Positions 1-8,427 of a DNA stretch of 64,000 nt are shown here, one piece after another. Origin of the DNA: Bovifimicola ammoniilytica (GTDB taxonomy: Bacteria; Bacillota; Clostridia; Lachnospirales; Lachnospiraceae); contig NZ_JAOQJN010000001.1 of NCBI RefSeq assembly GCF_025567085.1, positions 124,001-188,000 on the forward strand, read 5' to 3'. Position numbers and translations under genes: made by a program. The notes below the pieces were generated by a model that ran no database searches, was not told where the DNA came from, and saw only the letters and a list, made by a program, of their open reading frames with translations. Within the stretch, counting starts at the first letter, position 1; every line of letters starts with the position of its first letter.

Positions 1-707
1 ATTATATTCATATTATGTGCCAATTCGCCAAGTTCGTCATTAGTTTTTATATTAAGACGTTTTGAATAATCACCATTTGCAATAAGATGTGTTGAATTAT
101 TAAGATTTGACAATGGTCTAAGTAATAGTTTAACAAGAATGAGCAGGATAAATGCACACAATAATGAAAGACATATACTAAGCAATTTCGCATAATCTAA
201 TTGTGCAGAATATAAATCATAGATTTCTGTAATATCAGTCGATGAAACGAAGATGAATTCCTGTCGCTCTAATGATATATATGATGCAATTATAAGGTAA
301 TGAGAACGACCATTTTTAACTACCTGCTTAGCTGTTTGATTATTAGGTGAAACAGCTTTTAACAGGTCATTACTTATATCAATATTTATATTATTATACA
401 GAAAATCATAGGAAGTATTAAAAAGCGCAACGGAAGTAGTCTCCTTAGAAGATGAGTTGTCAAATATTGATTTCATCACATTTGCAATGTCTTTTGTAGG
501 AAGTAAAACAGAGCCGCTTCTAAGTCGCTCGGCTATAATTCGGTTATTGATATTAGAAATAAGATATTCATGCACGGATAATGTACTTTCTGTCTGTCGT
601 ATCATCGACGATTTAAAATTATTTTTAAGTAGCAGGACACCAAGTGTGCTTACAGCAAGCATTGCAGTAAGCAAAGCCCATAGGAAAATTTTCTGCCAGA
701 GTTTCAT
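1..707 (-). CDS. Sensor histidine kinase, N-terminal part (cut by window edge)
   Basis: This is the sensor half of a membrane histidine kinase; the kinase core lies beyond the left edge. About 235 codons are visible. A first membrane segment lies near residues 5-27, an extracytoplasmic sensor region follows to about residue 170, a second membrane segment is near 173-196, and a HAMP linker begins with RPLSNLN and includes DELGELAHNM. The ATG at 705-707 has GGAG a few bases upstream. It sits 104 bp downstream of the response regulator on the same strand, so the two are probably co-transcribed. The signal it senses is not recognisable. The HAMP and topology are seen; the histidine kinase call is inferred from these and from the neighbouring regulator. 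Confidence 0.8.
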   Translation of the reverse strand, partial: MKLWQKIFLWALLTAMLAVSTLGVLLLKNNFKSSMIRQTESTLSVHEYLISNINNRIIAERLRSGSVLLPTKDIANVMKSIFDNSSSKETTSVALFNTSYDFLYNNINIDISNDLLKAVSPNNQTAKQVVKNGRSHYLIIASYISLERQEFIFVSSTDITEIYDLYSAQLDYAKLLSICLSLLCAFILLILVKLLLRPLSNLNNSTHLIANGDYSKRLNIKTNDELGELAHNMNI

Positions 708-783
708 AGTTTCTCCAATTCTGTCAAAATTTTATATTAGTTTACATAATGTGTATTAATCTGTTATAAATTAAATATTATAT

Positions 784-812
784 GCATTAGTAATATCACG
801 CATTAGTGGTAT
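784..812. repeat. Two 13-bp near-identical direct repeats
   Basis: GCATTAGTAATAT (784-796) and GCATTAGTGGTAT (800-812) repeat with a 16 bp period in the gap between the response regulator stop and the kinase gene. The spacing is not a clear helical multiple. It may be a binding site or just local duplication; no function can be assigned. Confidence 0.4.
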
Positions 813-1474
813 TAAGCATCGGTTTCTTTATTTAAACGGTAACCGAGTTTAGGCAGTGTGACTAATTTAGTCTTAAGATTAAGCTTCTTTCTTAACTGCT
901 GTATGTGAATATCGACAGTTCTGGATTCGCCCTCAAATTCATAGCCCCATATGGTGGAAAGAAGCTGCATTCTGGTGATTGCCACATCAACATGCCTAAT
1001 AAAGAATACTAAGAGTTCAAATTCCTTTGGAGTAAGATTAACATTAACACCATTCTGCTGACAGCTATGTACTGAGGTATCAACTACTATATCTCCGTAT
1101 GTAAGAAGGTGTCCCTCTTTATTATATCTTCTGAGTACGACTTCAATTCTGGCTAAAAGCTCCATCGCTTCAAACGGTTTAACAATATAATCTTCAGCAC
1201 CAAGCTTAAGACCAGTGACCTTATCCATTACGTCCTGTTTAGCTGTAATGAATATAACAGGAGTATCATTTGTTTTCCTGGAAATTATCTGGAAACCATC
1301 CATTCCAGGCAACATTACATCAAGAAGTATAAGGTCAAAAGCATTGGAGTTAATAAGTTCTAATGCCTTAATACCGTCCTGGCAGGACACAGAACTGTAA
1401 CCGCCTATTTCAATAGTAGTCTGAATCATTTTTGCAATATTTATATCATCTTCGACAACGAGTATTCTAATCAT
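812..1474 (-). CDS. OmpR/PhoB-family response regulator
   Basis: Two-component response regulator of 220 residues. The receiver domain (about 1-115) shows the acidic pair EDD near residue 8, the phosphoacceptor aspartate in LLDVMLPG, the switch threonine region in FITAK and the lysine in VKPF. A winged-helix DNA-binding domain follows (about 125-215, with TVDIHIQQLRKKL). A longer frame begins at 1543, but the ATG at 1472-1474 is preceded by AGGGAG and opens exactly at MIRILVVEDD, so I use that start. It is the upstream gene of the kinase at 1-707. Target genes are unknown. Confidence 0.93.
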   Translation of the reverse strand: MIRILVVEDDINIAKMIQTTIEIGGYSSVSCQDGIKALELINSNAFDLILLDVMLPGMDGFQIISRKTNDTPVIFITAKQDVMDKVTGLKLGAEDYIVKPFEAMELLARIEVVLRRYNKEGHLLTYGDIVVDTSVHSCQQNGVNVNLTPKEFELLVFFIRHVDVAITRMQLLSTIWGYEFEGESRTVDIHIQQLRKKLNLKTKLVTLPKLGYRLNKETDA

Positions 1475-1626
1475 ATGTTTTCTCCCTGTAAATTTTGTAT
1501 AATCATTATTGATTATGTTATAATAAGTATATTTTAAGTTCATTTTGCAAAAAAGTATACTGATTTTTGTAAATAAAATGCAAAATTAACAAATTAGCAT
1601 TAATAAGCAATTGTATCTGTTCGTGT

Positions 1627-1657
1627 ACTTGAATTTTTGTCAAGTAAGTGCTATATT
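1627..1657 (+). promoter_or_regulatory. Candidate promoter with overlapping dyad, upstream of ptb-buk
   Basis: TTGAAT (1629-1634) and TATATT (1652-1657) are separated by 17 bp. The -35 lies inside a dyad ACTTGA-N7-TCAAGT (1627-1645), which could be an operator. A second dyad, CATATT-N6-AATATG, lies at 1661-1678. The -35 is a weak match to the sigma-A consensus, so this is a candidate only. Confidence 0.4.
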
Positions 1658-1727
1658 ATCCATATTAGTGTGAATATGCAGGCGATATTGTGTAATCACA
1701 AATAAAATTAACGTAAGAGGTGTCATA

Positions 1728-2645
1728 ATGGCTAAAGGATTTGATGAATTAATTTCTAAAGTAAATAGTTGTAGTGTTAAAACTGTTTCAGTTGCGGTTG
1801 CACAAGATGCACCAGTTCTTGAAGCTGTAAAAGCAGCAAAAGAGAGAAACATTGCTAATGCAATTCTTGTTGGTGATGCTGATAAGATTAAAGAGATTGC
1901 AGCAACAATTGATATGGATTTATCTGATTACCAGGTAATTGATGAGAAAGATACAGAGCAGGCAGCACTTAAGGCTGTTGAACTTGTACATAATGGTACA
2001 GCAGATATGTATATGAAAGGATTGATTGATACTAAGTCATTCTTAAAGAGCGTACTTAATAAAGAAGTAGGACTTAGAAATAATCGTCCATTATCACATG
2101 TATGTGTATTTGAGATTGAAGGAATTAATAAGTTATTATTCCTTACAGATGTTGCATTTATGACATATCCAACACTTGAGGATAAAGTACACATTATTGA
2201 AAATACAGTTGAAATCTGTAACGCATGTGGAATTGATATGCCTAAGGTAGCTCCACTTGCAGCAGTTGAGGTAGTTAACCCTAAGATGCCTGTAACTGTT
2301 GAAGCAGCAGAACTTACAAAGATGTGTGAAGAAGGCAAGATTAAAGGTTGTATAGTTGATGGACCATTATCTATGGACCTTGCTATATGTCCTGAAGCAG
2401 CAGCTCATAAGGGCGCTGAGGGCAGAAAAATCGTTGGTGATGCTGATATCTTATTATTCCCAGACATTCATGCAGGAAATCTTGTATACAAGACACTTGT
2501 ACATACAGCTAAGGTTAAGAATGGTAACATCATAACAGGTACAAAAGCACCGGTTATCCTTACATCACGTTCAGATGATTTCGAGACAAAAGTTAATTCA
2601 ATAGCACTTGGTTCAGTTGTAGCAGAGGCTATGAAGAATAAATAA
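1728..2645 (+). CDS. ptb: Phosphate butyryltransferase
   Basis: Converts butyryl-CoA and phosphate to butyryl-phosphate and CoA, the first step of the kinase route to butyrate. The 305-residue length fits the phosphate acetyl/butyryl transferase family, and the protein is collinear with it, including MYMKGLIDTKSFL near residue 100 and a conserved C-terminal block around KAPVILTSRSDD. The start ATG has AAGAGGTG upstream. The butyrate kinase gene follows after 48 bp, which makes this a ptb-buk operon and favours butyryl over acetyl as the substrate. The enzyme is cytosolic. A branched-chain acyl specificity cannot be excluded from sequence. Confidence 0.95.
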   Translation: MAKGFDELISKVNSCSVKTVSVAVAQDAPVLEAVKAAKERNIANAILVGDADKIKEIAATIDMDLSDYQVIDEKDTEQAALKAVELVHNGTADMYMKGLIDTKSFLKSVLNKEVGLRNNRPLSHVCVFEIEGINKLLFLTDVAFMTYPTLEDKVHIIENTVEICNACGIDMPKVAPLAAVEVVNPKMPVTVEAAELTKMCEEGKIKGCIVDGPLSMDLAICPEAAAHKGAEGRKIVGDADILLFPDIHAGNLVYKTLVHTAKVKNGNIITGTKAPVILTSRSDDFETKVNSIALGSVVAEAMKNK

Positions 2646-2693
2646 GATTAAATACAATTCAATTTTAAATATTTCAAAAAGGAAGGTAAAGAT

Positions 2694-3758
2694 ATGTCTG
2701 TAAAAAGTTTAATTATTAATCCAGGCTCAACATCAACAAAGATTGGTGTATTCGAAGATGAAACATTATTATTCGAAGAAACATTGAGACATTCTACAGA
2801 AGAAATAGGTCAGTTTGCAACAATAGTTGACCAGAAAGATTTCCGTAAAAATATTATTCTCAATTTATTAAAAGAGAAGAATTTCGATATTAAATCAATA
2901 AATGTAGTAGTAGGTCGTGGTGGACTGCTTAAACCAATTCCAGGTGGTACTTATGAAGTAAGCGACGAATTATTAGAAGATTTAAAGATTGGTAAACAGG
3001 GACAGCACGCTTCTAACTTAGGCGGTATTTTAGCAAGAGAAATCGGAGACGAAATCGGAGTTCCATCTTATATAGTTGACCCGGTTGTTGTTGATGAATT
3101 AAGCCCGGAAGCAAGAATTTCAGGTGTACCTGAGATTCCTCGTATAAGCATTTTCCATGCACTAAACCAGAAAGCTGTAGCTAAGAGATATGCTAAGGAA
3201 AATGATAAGAAATATGAGGACTTAAATCTTATCGTTGTACATATGGGCGGCGGTGTATCAGTTGGCGCTCATAAGAACGGTAAAGTTATAGATGTATTCA
3301 ATGCACTTGACGGAGATGGCGCATTTTCACCTGAAAGAGCAGGTGGTGTTCCGGTTGGTGGACTTATCAGCCTTTGCTTCTCAGGTAAATACACAGAGAA
3401 AGAAGTATATAAGAAATTAGTTGGTAACGGCGGACTTAATGCATATCTTAATACAAATGATATGAGAGATGTAATGAAGATGGCTGAGACAGACGATAAT
3501 GCTAAATTAGTTCGTGATGCATTCATCTATCAGGTAAGCAAAGATATAGGTTCAATGGCCTGCGTATTAAAAGGTAAAGTTGACCAGATAATCGTTACAG
3601 GCGGAATTGCTTATAATGACTTCATTGTTGAGAAATTAAAAGAAGCTTCAGAATGGATTGCACCATTTACAGTATATGGTGGAGAAGATGAACTTCTTGC
3701 ATTAGCTCAGGGTGGTTTACGTGTAGTAAATGGCGAAGAGAAAGCAATGGAATATTAA
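2694..3758 (+). CDS. buk: Butyrate kinase
   Basis: Transfers phosphate from butyryl-phosphate to ADP, giving butyrate and ATP. The 354-residue protein has the acetate/propionate/butyrate kinase (ASKHA) signatures: NPGSTSTK near residue 9 and HMGGG near 183 for nucleotide and phosphate binding, and a long GGV/PVGG segment around 220. AAGGAAGGT precedes the ATG. It is the second gene of the ptb-buk operon and is followed by a stem-loop. Together they give substrate-level ATP during butyrate fermentation. No anomalies are seen. Confidence 0.95.
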   Translation: MSVKSLIINPGSTSTKIGVFEDETLLFEETLRHSTEEIGQFATIVDQKDFRKNIILNLLKEKNFDIKSINVVVGRGGLLKPIPGGTYEVSDELLEDLKIGKQGQHASNLGGILAREIGDEIGVPSYIVDPVVVDELSPEARISGVPEIPRISIFHALNQKAVAKRYAKENDKKYEDLNLIVVHMGGGVSVGAHKNGKVIDVFNALDGDGAFSPERAGGVPVGGLISLCFSGKYTEKEVYKKLVGNGGLNAYLNTNDMRDVMKMAETDDNAKLVRDAFIYQVSKDIGSMACVLKGKVDQIIVTGGIAYNDFIVEKLKEASEWIAPFTVYGGEDELLALAQGGLRVVNGEEKAMEY

Positions 3759-3790
3759 TCAGAAATTGTAAAAGAGAAGAATATAAATGG

Positions 3791-3822
3791 GTATGGCTGT
3801 CACTGGATTGTGGCAGCCATAC
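3791..3822 (+). terminator. Stem-loop after buk
   Basis: A 12 bp stem (3791-3802 with 3811-3822, one G-U pair) with an 8-nt loop. The following stretch is only modestly T-rich, so it may terminate inefficiently or act as an mRNA 3'-end stabiliser. Confidence 0.6.
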
Positions 3823-3897
3823 TTGTAAATTAATATTGTAGAAATGTATATTTATATACAGAAAAATTGCATTTATCAGTGCAATTTATTTGTGAAA

Positions 3898-3951
3898 GTA
3901 TTCGCCCGGGCAAATACAATTTGTAAGTGTTTGAATAGGCAAATGCAATTT
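3898..3951. promoter_or_regulatory. Palindrome and direct repeats upstream of the HAD gene
   Basis: A 20-bp near-palindrome (3898-3917) centred on GCCCGGGC carries one mismatch per arm, which is unusually GC-rich for this AT-rich gap. Overlapping it are two direct repeats of GGCAAATRCAATTT (3909-3922 and 3938-3951); an inverted form AAATTGCATTT lies at 3864-3874. This looks like a repressor-operator cluster, but no regulator family can be named. Confidence 0.4.
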
Positions 3952-3982
3952 AAGACAATTAGTATTATGGAAAGGTTTATAT

Positions 3983-4630
3983 ATGAAATATATCTTATTT
4001 GATTTAGATGGAACGATAACTGATCCTAAAGAGGGAATCACTAAATCTGTTGCGTATTCACTTAAGAAATTCGGCATTGAGGTCGAAGATTTAGATACAC
4101 TTTGTCCATTTATCGGTCCACCGCTTAGCGATTCTTATGAGCAGTTTTATGGTTTTACGCATGAGAAAGCTATGGAGGCTGTTGATGAATACAGAGTATA
4201 TTATAGAAAACAGGGAATATTTGAATGTAAATTATATGATGGAATTAAGGAATTACTTGAACATCTTCATAATGAGGGTAAGAAAGTAATCTTAGCCACT
4301 TCTAAACCTGAAGAGTTCGCGGTGCAGTTATTAGAACATTTTGATATTATTAAATATTTTGATGTGGTAGCAGGAAGTACGATGGACGGAAGCCGCGTGG
4401 AAAAGGCTGACGTAATAAGATATGCGATGAGTAGAATTAAGGAATTCGATGTAAATGATGCAGTTATGATAGGCGACAGAAAGTTCGATTACATCGGCTC
4501 TAAAGAATGTGGTATTCCTTGTATTCTGATAGGATACGGCTATGGCGAAATGGAGGAATTAGAAAATTGTAAGCCATTTGCCATAAAAGAAAGTGTTTTT
4601 GAGCTGCAAAAATTTCTTGACAGTATCTAA
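3983..4630 (+). CDS. HAD-superfamily phosphatase, phosphoglycolate-phosphatase-like
   Basis: Cytosolic haloacid-dehalogenase-type phosphatase of 215 residues. Motif I is FDLDGTITD at residues 5-13 with both catalytic aspartates, a helical cap follows (about 18-85), motif II is ATSKP near 109, and motif IV is GDRKFD near 165. The size and order match the subfamily that includes Gph/PpaX-type enzymes. The substrate cannot be told from sequence. The gene precedes the aminotransferase by 86 bp and may share its transcript. Confidence 0.85.
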   Translation: MKYILFDLDGTITDPKEGITKSVAYSLKKFGIEVEDLDTLCPFIGPPLSDSYEQFYGFTHEKAMEAVDEYRVYYRKQGIFECKLYDGIKELLEHLHNEGKKVILATSKPEEFAVQLLEHFDIIKYFDVVAGSTMDGSRVEKADVIRYAMSRIKEFDVNDAVMIGDRKFDYIGSKECGIPCILIGYGYGEMEELENCKPFAIKESVFELQKFLDSI

Positions 4631-4716
4631 AAGCGGGGGTAAACTTATTTGAAAAAGAATAACGTAAATAGCAATCATAAAAGTATGCTACTGACAGATG
4701 AAAGGAAGTAATTGTC

Positions 4717-5742
4717 ATGGAAAAGAAGAATATTGATTGGTCAAATATTGGATTTGGATACCAGCAGACAGATAAGAGATATGTGTCTAATTACAAAGAT
4801 GGAAAATGGGACGATGGCGAATTGACAAGCGATGCAAACGTTGTAATAAATGAATGTGCAGGTGTATTACAGTACGCTCAGACATGTTTCGAAGGCTTAA
4901 AGGCATATACAACAGAAGATGGACATATTGTATGTTTCCGTCCTGACCTGAATGCAGCTCGTATGGAAGATTCAGCTAAGAGACTTGAGATGCCTGTATT
5001 TCCACAGGATAGATTTGTTGATGCAGTAGTTCAGGTAGTTAAAGCTAATGCAGCATATGTTCCACCATATGGTTCAGGTGCTACATTATATATCAGACCA
5101 TATATGTTCGCAAGTTCACCGGTTATCGGAGTTAAACCTGCTGATGAATATCAGTTCAGAATCTTATGTACTCCTGTTGGACCATATTTCAAAGGTGGTG
5201 CAAAACCAATTACTATTAAGGTAAGTGATTTCGATAGAGCAGCTCCACATGGTACAGGCCATATCAAAGCAGGTCTTAACTATGCAATGAGTTTACACGC
5301 AATCGTAACAGCTCATGAAGAGGGATTCGCAGAGAATATGTACTTAGATGCTGCTACAAGAACTAAAGTTGAAGAGACAGGCGGAGCAAACTTCATATTT
5401 GTTACAAAAGACAATAAGGTTGTTACTCCTAAGTCAAATAGTATTTTACCATCAATCACACGCCGTTCATTAGTATATGTTGCTAAAGAATATTTAGGAC
5501 TTGAAGTTGAAGAACGTGAGGTATTCTTTGATGAAGTTAAAGATTTCGCTGAATGTGGACTTTGTGGTACAGCAGCAGTTATCTCACCAGTAGGTAAGAT
5601 TGTAAACCATGGTGAAGAAATCTGTTTCCCAAGTGGAATGGACGAAATGGGACCTGTTACTAAGAAACTCTATGAGACATTAACAGGTATCCAGATGGGT
5701 AGAATTGAAGCTCCTGAAGGATGGGTTAAAGTAATCGAATAA
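4717..5742 (+). CDS. ilvE: Branched-chain amino acid aminotransferase
   Basis: PLP-dependent fold-type IV transaminase that interconverts leucine, isoleucine and valine with their 2-oxo acids. At 341 residues it belongs to the longer, eukaryote-like BCAT group. The PLP lysine lies in GHIKAGLNYA near residue 186, and ETGGANFIFV near 222 is the conserved glycine-rich block. AAGGAAG precedes the ATG. No T-box leader is present in the 86 bp upstream, in contrast to many Firmicute branched-chain genes. A bidirectional-looking terminator follows. Confidence 0.93.
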   Translation: MEKKNIDWSNIGFGYQQTDKRYVSNYKDGKWDDGELTSDANVVINECAGVLQYAQTCFEGLKAYTTEDGHIVCFRPDLNAARMEDSAKRLEMPVFPQDRFVDAVVQVVKANAAYVPPYGSGATLYIRPYMFASSPVIGVKPADEYQFRILCTPVGPYFKGGAKPITIKVSDFDRAAPHGTGHIKAGLNYAMSLHAIVTAHEEGFAENMYLDAATRTKVEETGGANFIFVTKDNKVVTPKSNSILPSITRRSLVYVAKEYLGLEVEEREVFFDEVKDFAECGLCGTAAVISPVGKIVNHGEEICFPSGMDEMGPVTKKLYETLTGIQMGRIEAPEGWVKVIE

Positions 5743-5796
5743 TATTCTTTTGAAATTTAATATTATCTGATAAGATAAGTTGAAAATTTATAACTT

Positions 5797-5839
5797 AATA
5801 AGACGTAGGATAGGATTAGTAGTCTGCCTGCGTCTTATT
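5797..5839. terminator. Terminator after ilvE
   Basis: A 13 bp stem, AATAAGACGTAGG with CCTGCGTCTTATT, separated by a 17-nt loop. The A/T ends make it usable in both directions. Confidence 0.65.
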
Positions 5840-5877
5840 GTTTACTAAGCGTATTAAGAGAGAAATGGAGGTTTTCT

Positions 5878-6462
5878 ATGGATAAAATTAAAGCATTTAA
5901 AGTTGAGAATATCTTAACAGCATTATTATATGTAGCATTAGGAGTAGTTCTTATAATGTTTCCGGAATCAATTGCAAAAACTTTGATATATACAATAGCT
6001 ACAATAGTCATAGCAGTTGGTGTAATTAAAATTATTAGTTATTTCTTAAAGAGAGAGCAGGCAGGTTATTCAAATGCAGGGATTGTATCAGGATTGATTT
6101 TCATTGTAATCGGTCTGTTTATACTTACCTCTACGAAGATAATTATTTCAGTGATACCATTTGTGATGGGAGTATGTATTCTTATCAGTGCTTATTCTAA
6201 ATTACAGTATGTATTACAATTAAGCAAATATACAAATGAGAAGAATAGAGGTATGCTTTTAGCTGCAATAGTTACATTTATTCTAGGAATTGTGTTAATC
6301 TTTAATCCGTTCAGAGCAGCTAAATGGATGATTAGATTAGTTGGAATATGTATTGCCTTTACGGGTGCGTCAGATCTTATAACAGGAATATATTTTTATC
6401 GCAAGATGAGAGATTATATAAAAGATATGGAAGCATTAGAACAGGATTATGTAGAAAAATAA
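5878..6462 (+). CDS. HdeD/DUF308-family membrane protein
   Basis: A 194-residue integral membrane protein with about six hydrophobic segments arranged as paired helices typical of the HdeD/DUF308 family (internal repeats with an NPF motif near residue 140). In enterobacteria HdeD is linked to acid resistance, but in Firmicutes the role is unknown, so I call only the family. The start ATG has GGAGG upstream. It appears to be a single gene: a terminator lies before it and a structured repeat element lies after it. Confidence 0.8.
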   Translation: MDKIKAFKVENILTALLYVALGVVLIMFPESIAKTLIYTIATIVIAVGVIKIISYFLKREQAGYSNAGIVSGLIFIVIGLFILTSTKIIISVIPFVMGVCILISAYSKLQYVLQLSKYTNEKNRGMLLAAIVTFILGIVLIFNPFRAAKWMIRLVGICIAFTGASDLITGIYFYRKMRDYIKDMEALEQDYVEK

Positions 6463-6522
6463 ATTTGCGTTCTTGTATTTTCAGACAACATTAGAGACAC
6501 CTTTGTACCTCATAAGAGGAAG

Positions 6523-6655
6523 TAGTGCGAAAAATATTCTGATGTGATTATTTTTCGCATGGCTATTTGTTTCGGAGCGAAAGCAGATAGTTTTTATAGC
6601 AGATGAGAAATCGCCTATGTGAATTTATCATCGCCTCTTCGCAATAAGTCGCTCA
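6523..6655 (+). repeat. Multi-hairpin element, copy 1
   Basis: The first of five full copies of a dispersed element (others at 10201, 30940, 42020 and 53519). Hairpin 1 pairs TGCGAAAAATA (6526-6536) with 6549-6559; hairpin 2 is CTATTTG-rich (6563-6590); hairpin 3 pairs GATGAGAAAT with ATTTATCATC; hairpin 4 has degenerated in this copy. It ends 20 bp before the next start codon, with the Shine-Dalgarno just outside it. The flanks are too diverged to prove a target duplication here. Confidence 0.85.
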
Positions 6656-6675
6656 GAATTGGAGATTAGTAAGAG

Positions 6676-7080
6676 ATGAATAAACATATTGAAAAAGCTA
6701 TGGGACTTAGAAATGAAGTGCCTATGATAAATAACTGTTCACAGACTATAATGAGAACATATGCTAAAGAACTGGGACTCGATGAAAATGTAGCTTCTAA
6801 TATCGCCTGTAATTTCGGTGGAGGTATGAAGTGTGGCAGTACGTGTGGTGTTATAACGGCAGGGCTTATGATACTCGGTGCTAAAGGAATAGATTCTCCG
6901 GCAGTAATAGGAGAATTTAGAAGGCGAATCGCAGAAAATCATAATGGAATGACAGACTGCGCAGAGCTTCTCAGGGAAAATGTGAAAAACGGTGGAACTA
7001 AAAAAGTCCATTGTGATAATATGATTAAAGAAGCAATAGATCTGATAGATGAATTAGTTGAACGTGAGGAAAATAAATAG
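6676..7080 (+). CDS. C_GCAxxG_C_C-type putative redox protein
   Basis: A 134-residue cytosolic protein with the spaced-cysteine layout of the C_GCAxxG_C_C family: NCSQ near residue 21, a glycine-rich KCGSTCG block near 52-58, DCAELL near 96 and HCDNM near 112. Members are thought to be redox-active or metal-binding, but no reaction is established. GGAG lies ahead of the ATG, immediately after repeat copy 1. No obvious operon partner follows. Confidence 0.8.
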   Translation: MNKHIEKAMGLRNEVPMINNCSQTIMRTYAKELGLDENVASNIACNFGGGMKCGSTCGVITAGLMILGAKGIDSPAVIGEFRRRIAENHNGMTDCAELLRENVKNGGTKKVHCDNMIKEAIDLIDELVEREENK

Positions 7081-7212
7081 GGATAATATTGAATAATATG
7101 AAATGGGTGCAAGGGTGTAAGATAAGGGTATTCAGGTAGGACTAATTAGTTTTGATGAATCAGGATATTCATTCAATTGCAGCTATTTTAGTTCTACCTT
7201 TTTAATTTTAAT

Positions 7213-7494
7213 TTGATTCTGTTCAAAGCAAGGGCATATCTTGATTTGAAACAGAGAAAAGATAATGGTGAAACAGTAGATTCTAATGATATAAAAAAAC
7301 ACAAAAAAGATGTATTGAGAATTGCCTCTGAACTTATGCTTGAGAAAGTTACAAATCTTCCAAACACTGTAAAAAAAGATATTGATACTTTTATTGATTC
7401 CTTGGAAAAAGAACAATTTGATGATAATTCATTAAGAAATTATGGACTTAAGAATGAGGAAGTTATGGAAGTATTAAAAAGAACATTTTCTTAA
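7213..7494 (+). pseudogene. C-terminal remnant of an AbiEii/AbiGii-type nucleotidyltransferase toxin
   Basis: A 93-codon open frame resembles the C-terminal third of AbiEii-type nucleotidyltransferase toxins, with the segment FKARAYLDLKQRKDNG followed by DSNDIKKHKKDV. In intact members this motif lies far from the start. Here the frame has only a TTG, no ribosome binding site is visible, the catalytic nucleotidyltransferase domain is missing and there is no antitoxin partner upstream. I infer a decayed toxin gene. The family recognition is from memory of the motif, so confidence is moderate. Confidence 0.5.
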
Positions 7495-7549
7495 AGAAAT
7501 GTCCAATATTAAAACTATACAGATTTCCACACAAATGGAATGAAAGACA

Positions 7550-7580
7550 AGAATAATTTCATATTATTTACCACATACTA
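7550..7580 (+). promoter_or_regulatory. Candidate sigma-G promoter for spoVT
   Basis: AGAATA (7550-7555) and CATACTA (7574-7580) are 18 bp apart. This fits the forespore sigma-G pattern (TGAATA-like -35 and CATAxTA -10). In Bacillus subtilis spoVT is a sigma-G gene, which supports the reading. A dyad AAGGATA-TTAT-TATCCTT at 7606-7623 lies just downstream. Confidence 0.45.
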
Positions 7581-7654
7581 ACTCCAAAGCTAATATGTAA
7601 CAAAAAAGGATATTATTATCCTTATCAACAATGGCAATGGAGGAATTATATCTT

Positions 7655-8188
7655 ATGAAGGCAACAGGAATTATTCGTAGAATTGATGATTTGGGAAGAG
7701 TAGTTGTTCCGAAAGAAATAAGAAGAACATTGAAGATAAGAGAGGGCGATCCTCTTGAGATTTTTACCGACAGAGAGGGTGAAATCGTACTTAAGAAATA
7801 TTCTCCAATAGGTGAAATTCGTGAATTTGCGGTGCAATATACAGAAAGCCTTGGAACATATATAAATCATGCAGTCATTATGTCAGATAGAGATATTGTG
7901 GTGGCAGCGACTTCATTTGGCAGGGAACTTATAGATAAGAATCTTTCTAAAGAGTTTGAGGATATACTTGAAAACCGAATGTTAGTCAGGGAGAACACTA
8001 AAGGAATCAGAATTACAGACAATGATGAGAAACGATGCAATAAAGTTATAAAGCCTATAATATGTGAGGGTGATGTCATAGGTGGAATAGCTCTGATGGC
8101 AGGTGGAGAAGATATTAGAATTAGTGATGAAGATGTTAAACTTATTGAGGTAGCTGCTCATTTTATAGGCCGTCAAATGGAGGCTTAA
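7655..8188 (+). CDS. spoVT: Stage V sporulation protein T, AbrB-type regulator
   Basis: Transcription regulator of late forespore genes. The 177-residue protein has an N-terminal AbrB/swapped-hairpin DNA-binding domain (residues 1-50, with RRIDDLGRVVVPKEIRR) and a C-terminal GAF-like domain to the end, the layout of SpoVT. An in-frame ATG lies upstream at 7631, but GGAGG spaced 11 bases before 7655 and the canonical MKATGI start decide for 7655. It stands before the hup-rqcP-yabP-yabQ-divIC-spoIIE block, as in other sporulating Firmicutes. Confidence 0.92.
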   Translation: MKATGIIRRIDDLGRVVVPKEIRRTLKIREGDPLEIFTDREGEIVLKKYSPIGEIREFAVQYTESLGTYINHAVIMSDRDIVVAATSFGRELIDKNLSKEFEDILENRMLVRENTKGIRITDNDEKRCNKVIKPIICEGDVIGGIALMAGGEDIRISDEDVKLIEVAAHFIGRQMEA

Positions 8189-8296
8189 CAGTATTTTTTA
8201 AAATGTAAATACTGTAATATTAACAAAATTTCAATATAAACATTGTTACATTTAAACAATAATGCGTTAACCCCCTAATAAAATGGCGAAAATTTC

Positions 8297-8325
8297 TTGA
8301 CAAAACAACATTAAGAGTTTATAAA
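8297..8325 (+). promoter_or_regulatory. Sigma-A promoter of hup
   Basis: A perfect TTGACA (8297-8302) is followed after 17 bp by TATAAA (8320-8325). The leader is about 95 nt and holds a hairpin AGGCAT-AGAG-ATGCCT (8340-8355). This is a strong promoter, suiting an abundant nucleoid protein. Confidence 0.75.
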
Positions 8326-8427
8326 TAGACGTGAGGCTTAGGCATAGAGATGCCTGTCCACAATTAAAAAGAAACTTGAATATATCAAGTAAAAGAATAC
8401 TAAGAATAACAGAGGAGGAGTCTATCC

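Noticed and set aside
457..759. A 100-codon frame on the plus strand at the left edge
   Set aside because: It is antisense to a well-supported histidine kinase gene with clear membrane segments and HAMP linker.
8189..8214. Terminator after spoVT
   Set aside because: The 8-bp hairpin is real, but no T-tract follows, so termination is not supported.
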